The notes: generated by a model not told the origin, from the sequence alone. 47,191 nucleotides of DNA from JALRAP01 sp046302815 (GCA_046302815.1 JBKCHO010000109.1:1-47191); one strand, 5' to 3'; shown: positions 17,101 to 25,029, counted from the stretch's first letter. Numbers and translations: made by a program.

Positions 17101-18489
17101 ATAAGGATAGCCTTTAAAGTACAATTTGTTGATTTCTCCTTTTAGAGAAGCATGCAAATGTTTTTGATCAAATCCCTTACCCACGACATTTATTTTGAAG
17201 TTGGATTTTCCCAATATGGAATTCCCGGTCAGCAATCCCAAGTCAAATTCGGAACCATTCACATGTCCAGAGTATGAGCCTTTGTAGGGTGATTCGTTTA
17301 GTTTAAGATTGATGTCGGTTGATATGAATCCTGCGGCAGAATTAAAGTTGGCATAAGCTACGAAATCATTTAGGAAGCCATTGAACTTACCATCCAAATC
17401 CATTTTGCCCAATCTTGAAAGTTCTTTTGGGACCTCAATGAAGCCACCGTCACTGAAAGGTGGGGATGGAACAGTAGTTAGGTCAAAGTAATTGGTTGTA
17501 AGCTTATCAAGGTCGATATCAAAATAGGTTTCTTCTATCTCCGGTAATCCACTAATAGAAACATCGCCCTTGAGCATGGTGTTTTTTCCGAAAGTTATGG
17601 TGAGGTTCTTTCCTCTGAGGTTTTCAACTGTTCCTTTTATATTGCCCGATAATCCTAAAGTTAAATTTGAGCCACTTAGCTCAGGTGCGAAGTAGGCAAG
17701 ATCACGGGAAGATAACTTGCAATCGTACAGCTCGGAGCGCATTATAACTTTTGCGATATAATCTTCGAAATCTGCGCCATTGTTGAATTGCATGCTGTAG
17801 CTGCCATTGATTAGGGAGCCTGGTGTTTTCAGAGATAGTTCATTGAATGCAACAATTGTGTCGTTTACCGTCAATTCCGATTCAAGGTATTCAAGTCTGA
17901 AACCACTTTTTTCCGCGAACGAGATGTTGTTTATTCGCGCATAAATCCCAGAAGATTCAACTTGGATATCATCTAATGAAATATTCGTTTCATTCAATCG
18001 GATGTCATCAAAATCGATGCCTTCTGAAACATCGATGTATTTTTTGTCGATGTAAGCAATGACCATATTTTTGAATGTGACTTCACCCGGGTCGAAATGG
18101 AAAGGTTTGGCAATGGTATCTTTCTCTTTAGGTGAAAAATATTGTATCAGATAGTCGAAGTTGTATTTACGGTCGATTGAATCGCGGATCACCTTTATGG
18201 TTCCATTGCTTATGCTTATACCCTCTAGAATGACTTTTCTTTCGAAAAGATCGAAAAGAGATATATCGGCTTGAAGGGTTTCAGCAGCAATCAAGGTGTC
18301 CATTTTACGATCACCAATAAAAATGCCTTCGATTTGTAGCTTGTCGAAGAAAACTATATTTACCTTCTTAACTTCAACCCTTGTCTGCCATTCTTGTGAG
18401 AAAAAATCAGCTGTTTTTTTTACAACCCAGGTTTGCACGACCGGTAATTGGATGAGAAAATACAATACCCCGAACAGCAGGAAGAGCAT
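14149..18489 (-). CDS. tamB: TamB-like translocation/assembly module (DUF490)
   Basis: At least 1446 residues. An N-terminal membrane anchor (MLFLLFGVLYFLIQLPVVQTWVV) is followed by an AsmA-like start (VKKVNIVFFDKLQIEGIFIGDR) and a very long, repetitive beta-strand region. The DUF490 C-terminal domain follows, including GDYLFTLQNLINKKFIILPGGTIKWNGDPYDA and VEPTAQALLNRYISTDQEKSTQTMSLLVLNRF. Such proteins bridge the periplasm and take part in outer-membrane protein or lipid traffic. The first ATG leaves the anchor without a basic N-terminal flank. The frame stays open for 22 more codons to a stop at 18556-18558, encoding KIKIRKTLK just before the anchor, so a non-ATG upstream start is plausible. 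It is divergent from tsaD. Confidence 0.88.
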   Translation of the reverse strand: MLFLLFGVLYFLIQLPVVQTWVVKKTADFFSQEWQTRVEVKKVNIVFFDKLQIEGIFIGDRKMDTLIAAETLQADISLFDLFERKVILEGISISNGTIKVIRDSIDRKYNFDYLIQYFSPKEKDTIAKPFHFDPGEVTFKNMVIAYIDKKYIDVSEGIDFDDIRLNETNISLDDIQVESSGIYARINNISFAEKSGFRLEYLESELTVNDTIVAFNELSLKTPGSLINGSYSMQFNNGADFEDYIAKVIMRSELYDCKLSSRDLAYFAPELSGSNLTLGLSGNIKGTVENLRGKNLTITFGKNTMLKGDVSISGLPEIEETYFDIDLDKLTTNYFDLTTVPSPPFSDGGFIEVPKELSRLGKMDLDGKFNGFLNDFVAYANFNSAAGFISTDINLKLNESPYKGSYSGHVNGSEFDLGLLTGNSILGKSNFKINVVGKGFDQKHLHASLKGEINKLYFKGYPYTAINVQGIFTDRNFDGDFTIADPNLDMDFKGFVDLKSKTPTYAFNTEIRYAKLSKLGIIERDTSSNLSFNADISLEGLSLNDITGTALFNKIKFTESEKTYEVDDINLIAGEPDRPGFVSIESDILDLEIQGDYKRSELPSVVKKILAERIPIIKGEFEKETFLANISFDLQAKNSSEILQILQPEWKISFGTRVIGSINSETNDVSIRLKSDSISYDISSLQGVDIEFNSNQDVLEFQNRFKKIVVDDTLVFINPFINGQTTTEIATFTISSESRDSSKNDLQLTAEAVFKKDGNTEIRIKNADLVLNGKKWKSNDSNLVVLDDEKMIVENLGITSGQEAASVSGTISKSLSEQLKLDLSNFETELLNPILAVYGFNMSGTATGSAQISGLLSKPGINSELKIGNLAIFADTLGDAEISFNFDAEKMEVGLKATVDKGSGKTIDISGIYFIDEPTDRMDFTVKLQKTSLSAFSGYTEGIISDLRGKASGELRLTGNFEKPVLNGKIKLQQTSFLFDYLNTRYSLADEIEFNDKYFRFRNITVNDENGNQAKVDGYVYHEYLKNFNLKFDITASNLQMLNTGPKQNELYYGKAYGSGRVKVLGPLDLIRIEAALKTEKNTILYIPLSNPEEVSQSGFINFIQKDSLLLLTNQNTNEFSGIELELDISATNDAEVQLIFDSKIGDIIKGRGNGNLKMNIDRLGNFKMFGNLQVESGDYLFTLQNLINKKFIILPGGTIKWNGDPYDALVDLEGVYKLRASLYDLIKDSTLTQRVPVEVHLKLKEKLFNPTLDFDVIVPDVEPTAQALLNRYISTDQEKSTQTMSLLVLNRFSQANDIENQNTNNSSNAIGSNAAELLSQQLSVWASQISNAFNLGVNYRAADAFSQEEYELELSTRLWNDRINIDGNLGLSDNKRNTTSGIVGDFNAEVKVSKDGRFRFKVFNKTINNILSDYNSPYTQGIGILYRKEFENLGELFRKSRNEPK

Positions 18490-18564
18490 CCCAGCGACTA
18501 TACCAGATATTTTAAGTGTTTTCCTGATTTTGATTTTGGTTACGGTAAGAGTAATCTAATGATG

Positions 18565-18572
18565 TAGTTTTG
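18565..18572 (+). promoter_or_regulatory. Candidate -7 box TAGTTTTG immediately before tsaD
   Basis: TAGTTTTG fits TAnnTTTG and ends 4 bases before the tsaD ATG. This would place the transcription start at or next to the start codon. No -33 TTG with normal spacing is visible. Confidence 0.4.
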
Positions 18573-18576
18573 TGTT

Positions 18577-19605
18577 ATGCGATTAGGCTCAGCAGCTCCA
18601 TTGATTTTGGGTATTGAATCATCTTGTGATGAGACTTCTGCAGCTGTATCCTTGGGTGACAATATTCTTGCCAATGTTATTGCTAGTCAGAAAATTCATG
18701 AATCCTATGGCGGTGTTGTACCTGAGTTGGCGTCAAGGGCACACCAACAAGAGATTATACCTGTTGTCAATCAAGCTCTTACAGAAGCAAATGTACAAAA
18801 AAATCAGCTCAATGCCATAGCATATTGCAACGGTCCTGGATTGATGGGTTCCTTGCTGGTTGGGGCATCCTTTTCAAAGTCGTTTGCATACGCTCTAGGT
18901 ATACCTACTTTGGAAGTCAATCACATGCAAGCCCATGTAATGGCTCATTTTGCCCATCGGACCGAAGATCAAAAGCAAGTTCCCGAGTTTCCATTTCTAT
19001 GCCTTACTGTATCTGGCGGTCACACCCAAATAGTACTAGTTGAATCATTTTCAAAGATGGTTGTAATGGGCCAAACCCAGGATGATGCAGCGGGAGAGGC
19101 ATTTGATAAAATTGCCAAATATCTAGGATTGCCATATCCCGGAGGGCCAATGATTGATCGATTAGCCAAAGAAGGTAATCCGAAGGCATTCACATTTCCA
19201 CACCCTAAGGCTCCAAATCTGGATTTCAGCTTTAGCGGCTTGAAAACGGCCGTTTTGTATTTTTATCAAAAGGAGTTGGCAAAAGACCCCTCCTTTTTGT
19301 CAAATAGATTACCTGACTTGTGTGCTAGTGTTCAAAATACGATTATCGAAATACTACTTGACAAGCTAGAGTCAGCTTCGAAAGCTACAGGTTTGTCGAG
19401 AATTGCCATAGCAGGAGGTGTGGCTGCGAATTCGGGTTTGCGAAAAGCCCTCAAGGAAAAATCGGGATGGAATGTTTTCATACCGCCATTTGAATTTTGT
19501 ACCGACAATGCGGGGATGGTGGCCGTCGCTGGCCATAGGCTTTATTTGGAGTCGATTTTTGGAAAGTTGGATTCAGCACCGACTCCTAGGTTCATTGGAA
19601 TGTGA
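18577..19605 (+). CDS. tsaD: tRNA N6-threonylcarbamoyladenosine transferase TsaD
   Basis: A 342-residue TsaD (Kae1/YgjD family). With TsaB and TsaE it transfers threonylcarbamoyl from threonylcarbamoyl-AMP to A37 of ANN-reading tRNAs. The sequence shows the opening LILGIESSCDETSAAV, the metal-binding HMQAH (His116, His120), SGGHTQIV (146-153), AFDKIAKYLGLPYPGGPMID and the ATP-site GGVAANSGLRKAL. The C-terminal CTDNAGMVAVAG supplies the last conserved Asp. Length and start agree with the family. It is divergent from the tamB-like gene. Confidence 0.97.
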   Translation: MRLGSAAPLILGIESSCDETSAAVSLGDNILANVIASQKIHESYGGVVPELASRAHQQEIIPVVNQALTEANVQKNQLNAIAYCNGPGLMGSLLVGASFSKSFAYALGIPTLEVNHMQAHVMAHFAHRTEDQKQVPEFPFLCLTVSGGHTQIVLVESFSKMVVMGQTQDDAAGEAFDKIAKYLGLPYPGGPMIDRLAKEGNPKAFTFPHPKAPNLDFSFSGLKTAVLYFYQKELAKDPSFLSNRLPDLCASVQNTIIEILLDKLESASKATGLSRIAIAGGVAANSGLRKALKEKSGWNVFIPPFEFCTDNAGMVAVAGHRLYLESIFGKLDSAPTPRFIGM

Positions 19606-19692
19606 ATAACTATTTATATAATTGGGTAAACGGCTGTAATTTTTGGGTTAAATTCGCTTTATATCATTAAAATCCATCTAAATCTTCAAATA

Positions 19693-20592
19693 ATGGAACA
19701 AAATCAAAGTTCAACACCAAAAAGCAAAACCAATTGGATATTGATTGTTTTGCTTCTCCTCTCATTGGTTTTCAATTTCTATCAATGGCAAACCAATGAA
19801 ACTCAAGTTCAAGTACTAACAGTTGAAAAGGAAAGTCTGGCAACCGCCAAAGTGGATGTGGAGAAGGAACTGACAGAGACACTGGAGGAATTAAACCAGT
19901 ACAAGAATATGAATGCCCGCGTAGATAGTTTGTTGGCCGAAGCCAATGTGACTATTGAGCAGCAAAAGGAGCGAATTGAGAAAATGCTCAAGAATGAAAG
20001 AAATTCAGCGTCTTTGAATAAGAAATTAAAGGCCGAATTGGAAGAGTTGAAAAAGCTTCGTGACGAGTATCTTGAAAAGATTGATGCATTGCTGGTAGAG
20101 AACTCTCAACTCAAGGAGGAAAAGGCCACATTGACAACCAAGGTGGCTGAATTGGAAACAGATCTAGATAAAACCATTACGACTGCTTCGGTTTTGAAGG
20201 CGGAATATGTTAAGACAACCTCATTCAAGAAGAAAGGAAGCGAAAAATATGTAGAGACCTTGATGGCGAAACGCACCAACAGGTTGCGAGTATGTTTCTC
20301 GGTTATGGATAACAAAATAGCCAAGTCGGGAGACAAGGATGTTTTCCTCCGTATCGTAGAGCCAGGTGGAAAAACATTGGGTGATCGATCCTCCGGATCA
20401 TCTACCTTTAAGTTGGCAAGCGGCGAAGAGGTGCAATACACAACTTCTTCTAAAATCGCTTACAATAATCAGAAACAGGATTTGTGTCTTCAGTGGGATG
20501 AGTCCGAAAGGATATTCAAACCGGGAACCTACATTGTAGAAGTTTATGTTGACGGAAACTTAAGTGCATCATCGTCGCATAATTTGAAATGA
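19693..20592 (+). CDS. Membrane-anchored coiled-coil protein, unknown function
   Basis: A 299-residue protein I do not recognise as a named family. Residues 1-13 are polar, a single membrane helix spans about 14-30 (WILIVLLLLSLVFNFYQ), and a highly charged coiled coil runs from about 36 to 165 (for example KKLKAELEELKKLRDEYLEKI). A compact C-terminal domain of about 190-299 looks beta-rich (RLRVCFSVMDNKIAKSGDKD, VFLRIVEPGGKTLG, CLQWDESERIFKPGTYIVEVYVDG). With the N-terminus in the cytoplasm, the coiled coil and C-terminal domain would face the periplasm. It is a single gene between tsaD and a strong terminator shared with lon. A structural or adaptor role is only an inference. Confidence 0.8.
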   Translation: MEQNQSSTPKSKTNWILIVLLLLSLVFNFYQWQTNETQVQVLTVEKESLATAKVDVEKELTETLEELNQYKNMNARVDSLLAEANVTIEQQKERIEKMLKNERNSASLNKKLKAELEELKKLRDEYLEKIDALLVENSQLKEEKATLTTKVAELETDLDKTITTASVLKAEYVKTTSFKKKGSEKYVETLMAKRTNRLRVCFSVMDNKIAKSGDKDVFLRIVEPGGKTLGDRSSGSSTFKLASGEEVQYTTSSKIAYNNQKQDLCLQWDESERIFKPGTYIVEVYVDGNLSASSSHNLK

Positions 20593-20607
20593 TAGTACTT
20601 TAAAGCG

Positions 20608-20642
20608 AAAAAAAGGCGGAATTATTTATTCCGCCTTTTTTT
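20608..20642. terminator. Bidirectional terminator between the coiled-coil gene and lon
   Basis: AAAAAAAGGCGGAAT (20608-20622) pairs with ATTCCGCCTTTTTTT (20628-20642) around the loop TATTT. Both strands carry a GC-rich stem followed by a T-run. It touches the lon stop codon at 20641-20643. Confidence 0.9.
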
Positions 20643-23157
20643 ATTTTCTCCGGCCTTTGGCAGCAATTTTTCCGATTCCTTCAGATGATGGTACTGGAAC
20701 AGGTATTTCAATCTTGATTGCATTTTTGACTTTTTCATTCAATAATGCCAATTCCAAAACCTGTATCATCTCATCCACATAATGAAACTTCAGTCCTTTG
20801 AGATACATGGCAGGTATCTCTTCGATATCTTTTAGGTTGTCCGAGCTAAGAACGATATCCGTAACACCAGCGCGCTTTGCGGCAAGTATTTTCTCTTTGA
20901 TACCACCAACTGGAAGCACTTTACCACGAAGTGTTATCTCTCCTGTCATAGCAAGCTTTTTACGGATTTTTCGTTGAGTAAAGGCTGATGCAAGGGATGT
21001 CAACATGGTAATACCCGCCGAAGGCCCATCTTTAGGAGTCGCCCCCTCAGGTACATGCACATGGATGTCCCAATGATCGAAAACTAAAGGGTCTAGTCCT
21101 AATTTATCGGCATGTGATTTCAGATAGGCAAGAGCAATCGTAGCAGATTCCTTCATAACCTCACCAAGGTTTCCGGTCAAAGTAAGCTTCCCTTTTCCTT
21201 TGTTCAAGGATGTTTCGATGAATAGAATATCTCCACCCACTGGGGTCCATGCGAGCCCAGTAACTACTCCCGCTACACCACTATCCAATGACTTCTCTTT
21301 TTGGAATATGGGTGCACCTAAAATTTTCCTCAACCTTTCTGGTGTGATCTTGGGATCATATTTCTCATTCAGGGCAACCGATTTCGCCGTTGAACGAATA
21401 ACCGATGCAATCTGTTTCTCCAAATTCCTGACTCCGGATTCTGCAGTATAGTCTTCGATGATTCTTTCAATGATTTTGTCACTGAAAACAACTTCTCCCT
21501 TTTTCAAACCGTGGGCCTCTAGCTGTTTTGGAACTAGATGTTTGATTGCGATTTGTATTTTCTCCTCTACCGTATAACCATTGATATCTATGATTTCCAT
21601 TCGATCGCGAAGGGCGGGTTGGATGGACGAGAGAGAATTTGCAGTTGCTATGAAAAGGACTTTCGATAAGTCATATTCAATCTCCACATAGTTATCGTAG
21701 AAGGCCGTGTTCTGTTCGGGATCCAATACTTCCAAAAGGGCAGAGGATGGGTCTCCATGAAAATCGGAGGATAGTTTGTCTATTTCATCTAAAACAAATA
21801 CCGGGTTGGAGGACTTGGCTTTTTTCAGATTCTGCATAATCCGTCCAGGCATGGCACCAATATAGGTTTTGCGATGCCCTCTGATTTCAGCCTCATCTCG
21901 CAAGCCTCCCAGTGACATCCTAACATATTTGCGACCTAATGCCTTGGCAACGGATTTTCCAAGCGAAGTTTTACCCACGCCTGGAGGACCATATAAACAC
22001 ATGATAGGAGACTTCATGTTTCCTTTCAACTTCAGGACAGCCAAATACTCCAAAATGCGGTTTTTCACTTTTTCTAACCCATAGTGGTCCGCATCAAGAA
22101 CTTTCTGAGCTCTTTTTAGATCGAAATTATCCTGTGTTGTTTCTTCCCACGGTAGTTCCAATAAGAGTTCCAGATAGTTTAATGTAACCGAGTACTCAGC
22201 CGCTGCAGGATTGATGCGCTGGAGTCGCTCTATCTCCTTATCGAAAACTTCAGCAACTGCCTTCGACCATTTTTTCTGCAGAGCCTGCTCTTTCAATTCG
22301 CTGATTTCCTGGTCGTGTGCCGAACCTCCAAGTTCCTCCTGGATTGTTTTCAGCTGCTGGTTCAGGAAGTACTCGCGCTGCTGCTTGTCAATGTCAACTT
22401 TAACTTTGGATTGAATCTGGTTTTTCAATTCCAGCATTTGCAGCTCCTTGGTCAGGTATTCCAGTACTCGAGTAGCCCTTTCCTTCATGTCCACCATCTC
22501 AAGCAGCAGCTGTTTGGTAGACACATCTGCGTTCATGTTGGAGGAAATGAAGTTGATCAAGAAGGAGGGACTTTCGATATTCTTAATAGCGAATGTGGCC
22601 TCTGTGGGTATATTGGGTGATTGGGTAATGATTTGGAGTGATAGATCTCTTAGGGAGTCTATTAATGCCACAAATTCTTTCTCCTTGGTGGAGTGTTTCT
22701 TGTCACTTAGAGGAGTGATTCGAGCCCTCAGGTAAGGCTCTGTCTCGATGATATCATCAACCTGAAACCTTCGCTTCCCCTGTATGATTACTGTTGTGTT
22801 ACCATCAGGCATTCTAAGCATCTTGATGATGTGTGCAACAGTACCAATAGGGTGTAGGTCTTCCGCATGTGGATCTTCCACACTACTGTCTCTTTGAGCA
22901 ACAACCCCAATGATTTTGTCCGCTTTATAAGCATCCTTGATAAGATGAATAGACCTGTCTCTACCAACAGTGATCGGGATCACCACACCTGGAAACAGTA
23001 CTGTATTCCTGAGAGGAAGTATAGCTAATGTCTCAGGGACACTTTCGGAATTCATGTTCTCTTCGTCCTCCGATGATAGCAATGGAATCAAATCCGGCTC
23101 ATCATCGGAAATACCTCCGATTTGAAACAGTGGTTTTTTATCTTGATGGTCAAACAT
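20641..23157 (-). CDS. lon: ATP-dependent protease La (Lon)
   Basis: An 838-residue LonA protease that degrades misfolded and regulatory proteins. The N-terminal LAN domain opens at about 43 (ETLAILPLRNTVLFPGVVIPI) and is followed by a helical/coiled region (about 220-320). The AAA+ module has Walker A YGPPGVGKTS (Lys396) and Walker B FVLDEID (454-460). The Ser-Lys protease domain has Ser713 in KDGPSAGITM and Lys754 in VGGIKEKILAAKRAG. A 40-residue acidic extension (DDEPDLIPLLSSEDEEN) precedes the LAN domain. A palindrome at 23179-23197 lies just upstream and could be an operator; no standard -7 box is seen. Confidence 0.97.
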   Translation of the reverse strand: MFDHQDKKPLFQIGGISDDEPDLIPLLSSEDEENMNSESVPETLAILPLRNTVLFPGVVIPITVGRDRSIHLIKDAYKADKIIGVVAQRDSSVEDPHAEDLHPIGTVAHIIKMLRMPDGNTTVIIQGKRRFQVDDIIETEPYLRARITPLSDKKHSTKEKEFVALIDSLRDLSLQIITQSPNIPTEATFAIKNIESPSFLINFISSNMNADVSTKQLLLEMVDMKERATRVLEYLTKELQMLELKNQIQSKVKVDIDKQQREYFLNQQLKTIQEELGGSAHDQEISELKEQALQKKWSKAVAEVFDKEIERLQRINPAAAEYSVTLNYLELLLELPWEETTQDNFDLKRAQKVLDADHYGLEKVKNRILEYLAVLKLKGNMKSPIMCLYGPPGVGKTSLGKSVAKALGRKYVRMSLGGLRDEAEIRGHRKTYIGAMPGRIMQNLKKAKSSNPVFVLDEIDKLSSDFHGDPSSALLEVLDPEQNTAFYDNYVEIEYDLSKVLFIATANSLSSIQPALRDRMEIIDINGYTVEEKIQIAIKHLVPKQLEAHGLKKGEVVFSDKIIERIIEDYTAESGVRNLEKQIASVIRSTAKSVALNEKYDPKITPERLRKILGAPIFQKEKSLDSGVAGVVTGLAWTPVGGDILFIETSLNKGKGKLTLTGNLGEVMKESATIALAYLKSHADKLGLDPLVFDHWDIHVHVPEGATPKDGPSAGITMLTSLASAFTQRKIRKKLAMTGEITLRGKVLPVGGIKEKILAAKRAGVTDIVLSSDNLKDIEEIPAMYLKGLKFHYVDEMIQVLELALLNEKVKNAIKIEIPVPVPSSEGIGKIAAKGRRK

Positions 23158-23178
23158 GATCTGTTATTTGATGATGGG

Positions 23179-23197
23179 TTGTCAGTTAAATTGACAA
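23179..23197. promoter_or_regulatory. 19-base near-palindrome upstream of lon (candidate operator)
   Basis: TTGTCAGTTAAATTGACAA has arms TTGTCA and TGACAA, plus inner TT/AA pairing, with a single mismatched pair around a central A. It lies 22-40 bases before the lon ATG. It is not CIRCE and matches no site I know. The remaining bases of the 161-base lon/GlmU-like gap show nothing identifiable. Confidence 0.35.
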
Positions 23198-23318
23198 CAA
23201 TTTTGATAATCGTTACAAGTCAATATCCATGCCATGACTGATTTCCTGGCAACAGATTGCAAATGGTAATTTTAAGGCATTGAAAATAAACGCATTGTAT
23301 TATATCGGCTTATGTTGA

Positions 23319-24491
23319 TTAGTTGGCACTTTTTGTCATGTCAAAAAGGCTCCGTAACAACTTTTCCTCTGTTGCATCAAAGTCCACTTGTCTCCTTTTG
23401 AATACTTCTTTTGCCAATAGAATGGCTTTATCTATTTCGAATGTGGTCACTCCTTGAGCTCCTCCCCATGAAAAGGATGGCACATACTTGGGTGGAAAAC
23501 CTGAACCGAAGATGTTGGCATAAACACCCACTACAGTACCTGTATTGAACATGGTATTGATGCTGCATTTCGAATGGTCTCCCATAAACAGTCCACAAAA
23601 CTTCAAACCTGTTGGAACCATCATGCCTTTATCAATACTATGTATGCTCACTTCTGAATAGTTATTTTTCAGATTGGAGTTGTTCGTGTCGGCTCCGAGG
23701 TTACACCATTCTCCTATTACTGAGTTTCCGATAAATCCGTCATGTGCTTTGTTGCTGTATCCAAGAAAAACGGAGTTGCTGATTTCTCCTCCTACTTTGC
23801 AATGAGGACCAATTACTGTCGGGCCATAAATCTTAGCGCCCATCTTAAGAGTTGCTCCCTCACAAAGAGCTAGCGGACCTCTAATCAAACACCCTTCCAT
23901 GATCTCTGCGTCCTTACCAATATAAACAGGGCCGTTTTCCGTATTGATGATCGAGCACTCCACTTTGGCACCTTTTTCAATGAATACTTTCCCAGACCCT
24001 ATAATCCTATTGCTAGATGACAATGGTTCCGATTTTCTTCCGAAGGTAATCAGGTCGAATTGGGTTTTTATATTCCAATCACACATGCTGAAAATATCCC
24101 ACGGCTGTTGAATCATTTTAATTTCTGATTCAAATTCGATGTCTCTGAACCTTCCATATGGTGATTGTGGATCTGGCCACCCCTCGGCATAAGCAGCTAA
24201 AGGAATACCATTTTTTACCAACCGCTGTCCCAAGGTCAATTCCTTAGAGGCATGTATCAACTTAATGTTTGGAATCACAGCGCCGTTTAGAAACAGATTC
24301 TCTTGTTCTTTCCAAACCGGAAACTTATCCCTTAGGTAATCCTCTGTAAGGAAAGAAACAGGGTGTTCGATGAGTAATTCCCAGTGCTCCCGGATGGTCA
24401 GAATCCCGAGCCTCAACTCAGGAACTGGTCGGGTATATGTAAATGGAAGTAAACTACTCCTATTGTAATCGAACAATACAGTGTTGGTCAT
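23319..24491 (-). CDS. GlmU-like sugar nucleotidyltransferase family protein with left-handed beta-helix
   Basis: A 390-residue protein resembling the Bacteroidota 'GlmU family' (NTP_transf_4 plus hexapeptide repeats). The N-terminal half opens TNTVLFDYNRSSLLPFTYTRPVPELRLGILTIREHW and lacks the usual LAAGxGTRM nucleotide-binding loop. From about residue 165 there are hexapeptide-like repeats (GSGKVFIEKGAKVECSIIN, GPVYIGKDAEIMEGCLIRGP, GAKIYGPTVIGPHCKVGGEI) typical of acyltransferase beta-helices. It may make or bind a sugar-1-phosphate derivative for envelope synthesis, but the reaction is unproven. A TATCTTTG box lies 41 bases before the ATG, abutting the rpmE terminator. Confidence 0.78.
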   Translation of the reverse strand: MTNTVLFDYNRSSLLPFTYTRPVPELRLGILTIREHWELLIEHPVSFLTEDYLRDKFPVWKEQENLFLNGAVIPNIKLIHASKELTLGQRLVKNGIPLAAYAEGWPDPQSPYGRFRDIEFESEIKMIQQPWDIFSMCDWNIKTQFDLITFGRKSEPLSSSNRIIGSGKVFIEKGAKVECSIINTENGPVYIGKDAEIMEGCLIRGPLALCEGATLKMGAKIYGPTVIGPHCKVGGEISNSVFLGYSNKAHDGFIGNSVIGEWCNLGADTNNSNLKNNYSEVSIHSIDKGMMVPTGLKFCGLFMGDHSKCSINTMFNTGTVVGVYANIFGSGFPPKYVPSFSWGGAQGVTTFEIDKAILLAKEVFKRRQVDFDATEEKLLRSLFDMTKSAN

Positions 24492-24532
24492 TTGTGGGCT
24501 ATTTGTCCAAAATCAAACGGGACATACATTCT

Positions 24533-24540
24533 CAAAGATA
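24533..24540 (-). promoter_or_regulatory. Candidate -7 box for the GlmU-like gene
   Basis: TATCTTTG on the reverse strand, 41 bases before the ATG at 24491. Its -33 region would fall inside the rpmE terminator hairpin, where no TTG is seen. Confidence 0.35.
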
Positions 24541-24544
24541 GGAC

Positions 24545-24577
24545 AAAAAAAAAGTCCCTAATAGGGACTTTTTTTTT
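24545..24577 (-). terminator. rpmE terminator
   Basis: Nine A, then GTCCCT-AAT-AGGGAC, then nine T. The stem can extend through the A/T tracts. It follows the rpmE stop by 16 bases on the reverse strand and works in either orientation by symmetry. Confidence 0.85.
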
Positions 24578-24593
24578 GTAAGAAGTCGGTTTC

Positions 24594-24869
24594 TTATTCA
24601 GAGGCTTTTCCCGCTTTCTCAGAGTGCTTTTTGTAGCGGCTCCTGAATTTGTCTACACGACCTGCGGTATCAATAAGTTTCATCTTACCAGTATAGAAAG
24701 GGTGAGACATGTGGGAAATTTCAAGCTTTACCAATGGGTACTCTTTGCCATCTTCCCATACAATGGTGTCTTTGGTTTCGATGGTGGAACGGCTCATAAA
24801 TGCATAATCGCAAGAGATATCCTTGAAAACCACCATTCTGTAGTTCTTTGGGTGCAAATCTTTTTTCAT
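24594..24869 (-). CDS. rpmE2: 50S ribosomal protein L31, type B
   Basis: A 91-residue L31 of the long type B form. It opens MKKDLHPKNYRMVVFKDISCDYAFMSRSTI and contains the typical ISHMSHPFYTGKMKLIDTAGRVDKFRSRY. The CxxC zinc ligands of type A L31 are absent (one Cys only), so this is the zinc-independent form. The ATG at 24869 fits the family; an upstream in-frame start at 24914 would overlap the promoter. It is a single gene with a good promoter and its own terminator. Confidence 0.95.
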   Translation of the reverse strand: MKKDLHPKNYRMVVFKDISCDYAFMSRSTIETKDTIVWEDGKEYPLVKLEISHMSHPFYTGKMKLIDTAGRVDKFRSRYKKHSEKAGKASE

Positions 24870-24895
24870 TTTCTGACGGCTTTTTATTGGGAGTG

Positions 24896-24925
24896 CAAAG
24901 ATAATCAATAACATTCAAATTGCAA
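24896..24925 (-). promoter_or_regulatory. rpmE promoter (TTG-N19-TATCTTTG)
   Basis: On the reverse strand, TTG at 24925-24923 and TATCTTTG at 24903-24896 are 19 bases apart, an excellent match to the Bacteroidota vegetative promoter. It gives a leader of about 20 bases. Confidence 0.65.
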
Positions 24926-25029
24926 TATCTCAAAGGTCCTTAGAAATGAAACTCGATATTTTGTATATATACTTGATAATCAAAATTATGGCGTTGTTAG
25001 GCGGAGCAATTAATTCAAGCCTGTTCCGT

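Noticed and set aside
24545..24577. A9-GTCCCTAATAGGGAC-T9 as an attachment site or insertion footprint
   Set aside because: Its place after rpmE and its GC stem with T-run explain it fully as a terminator.
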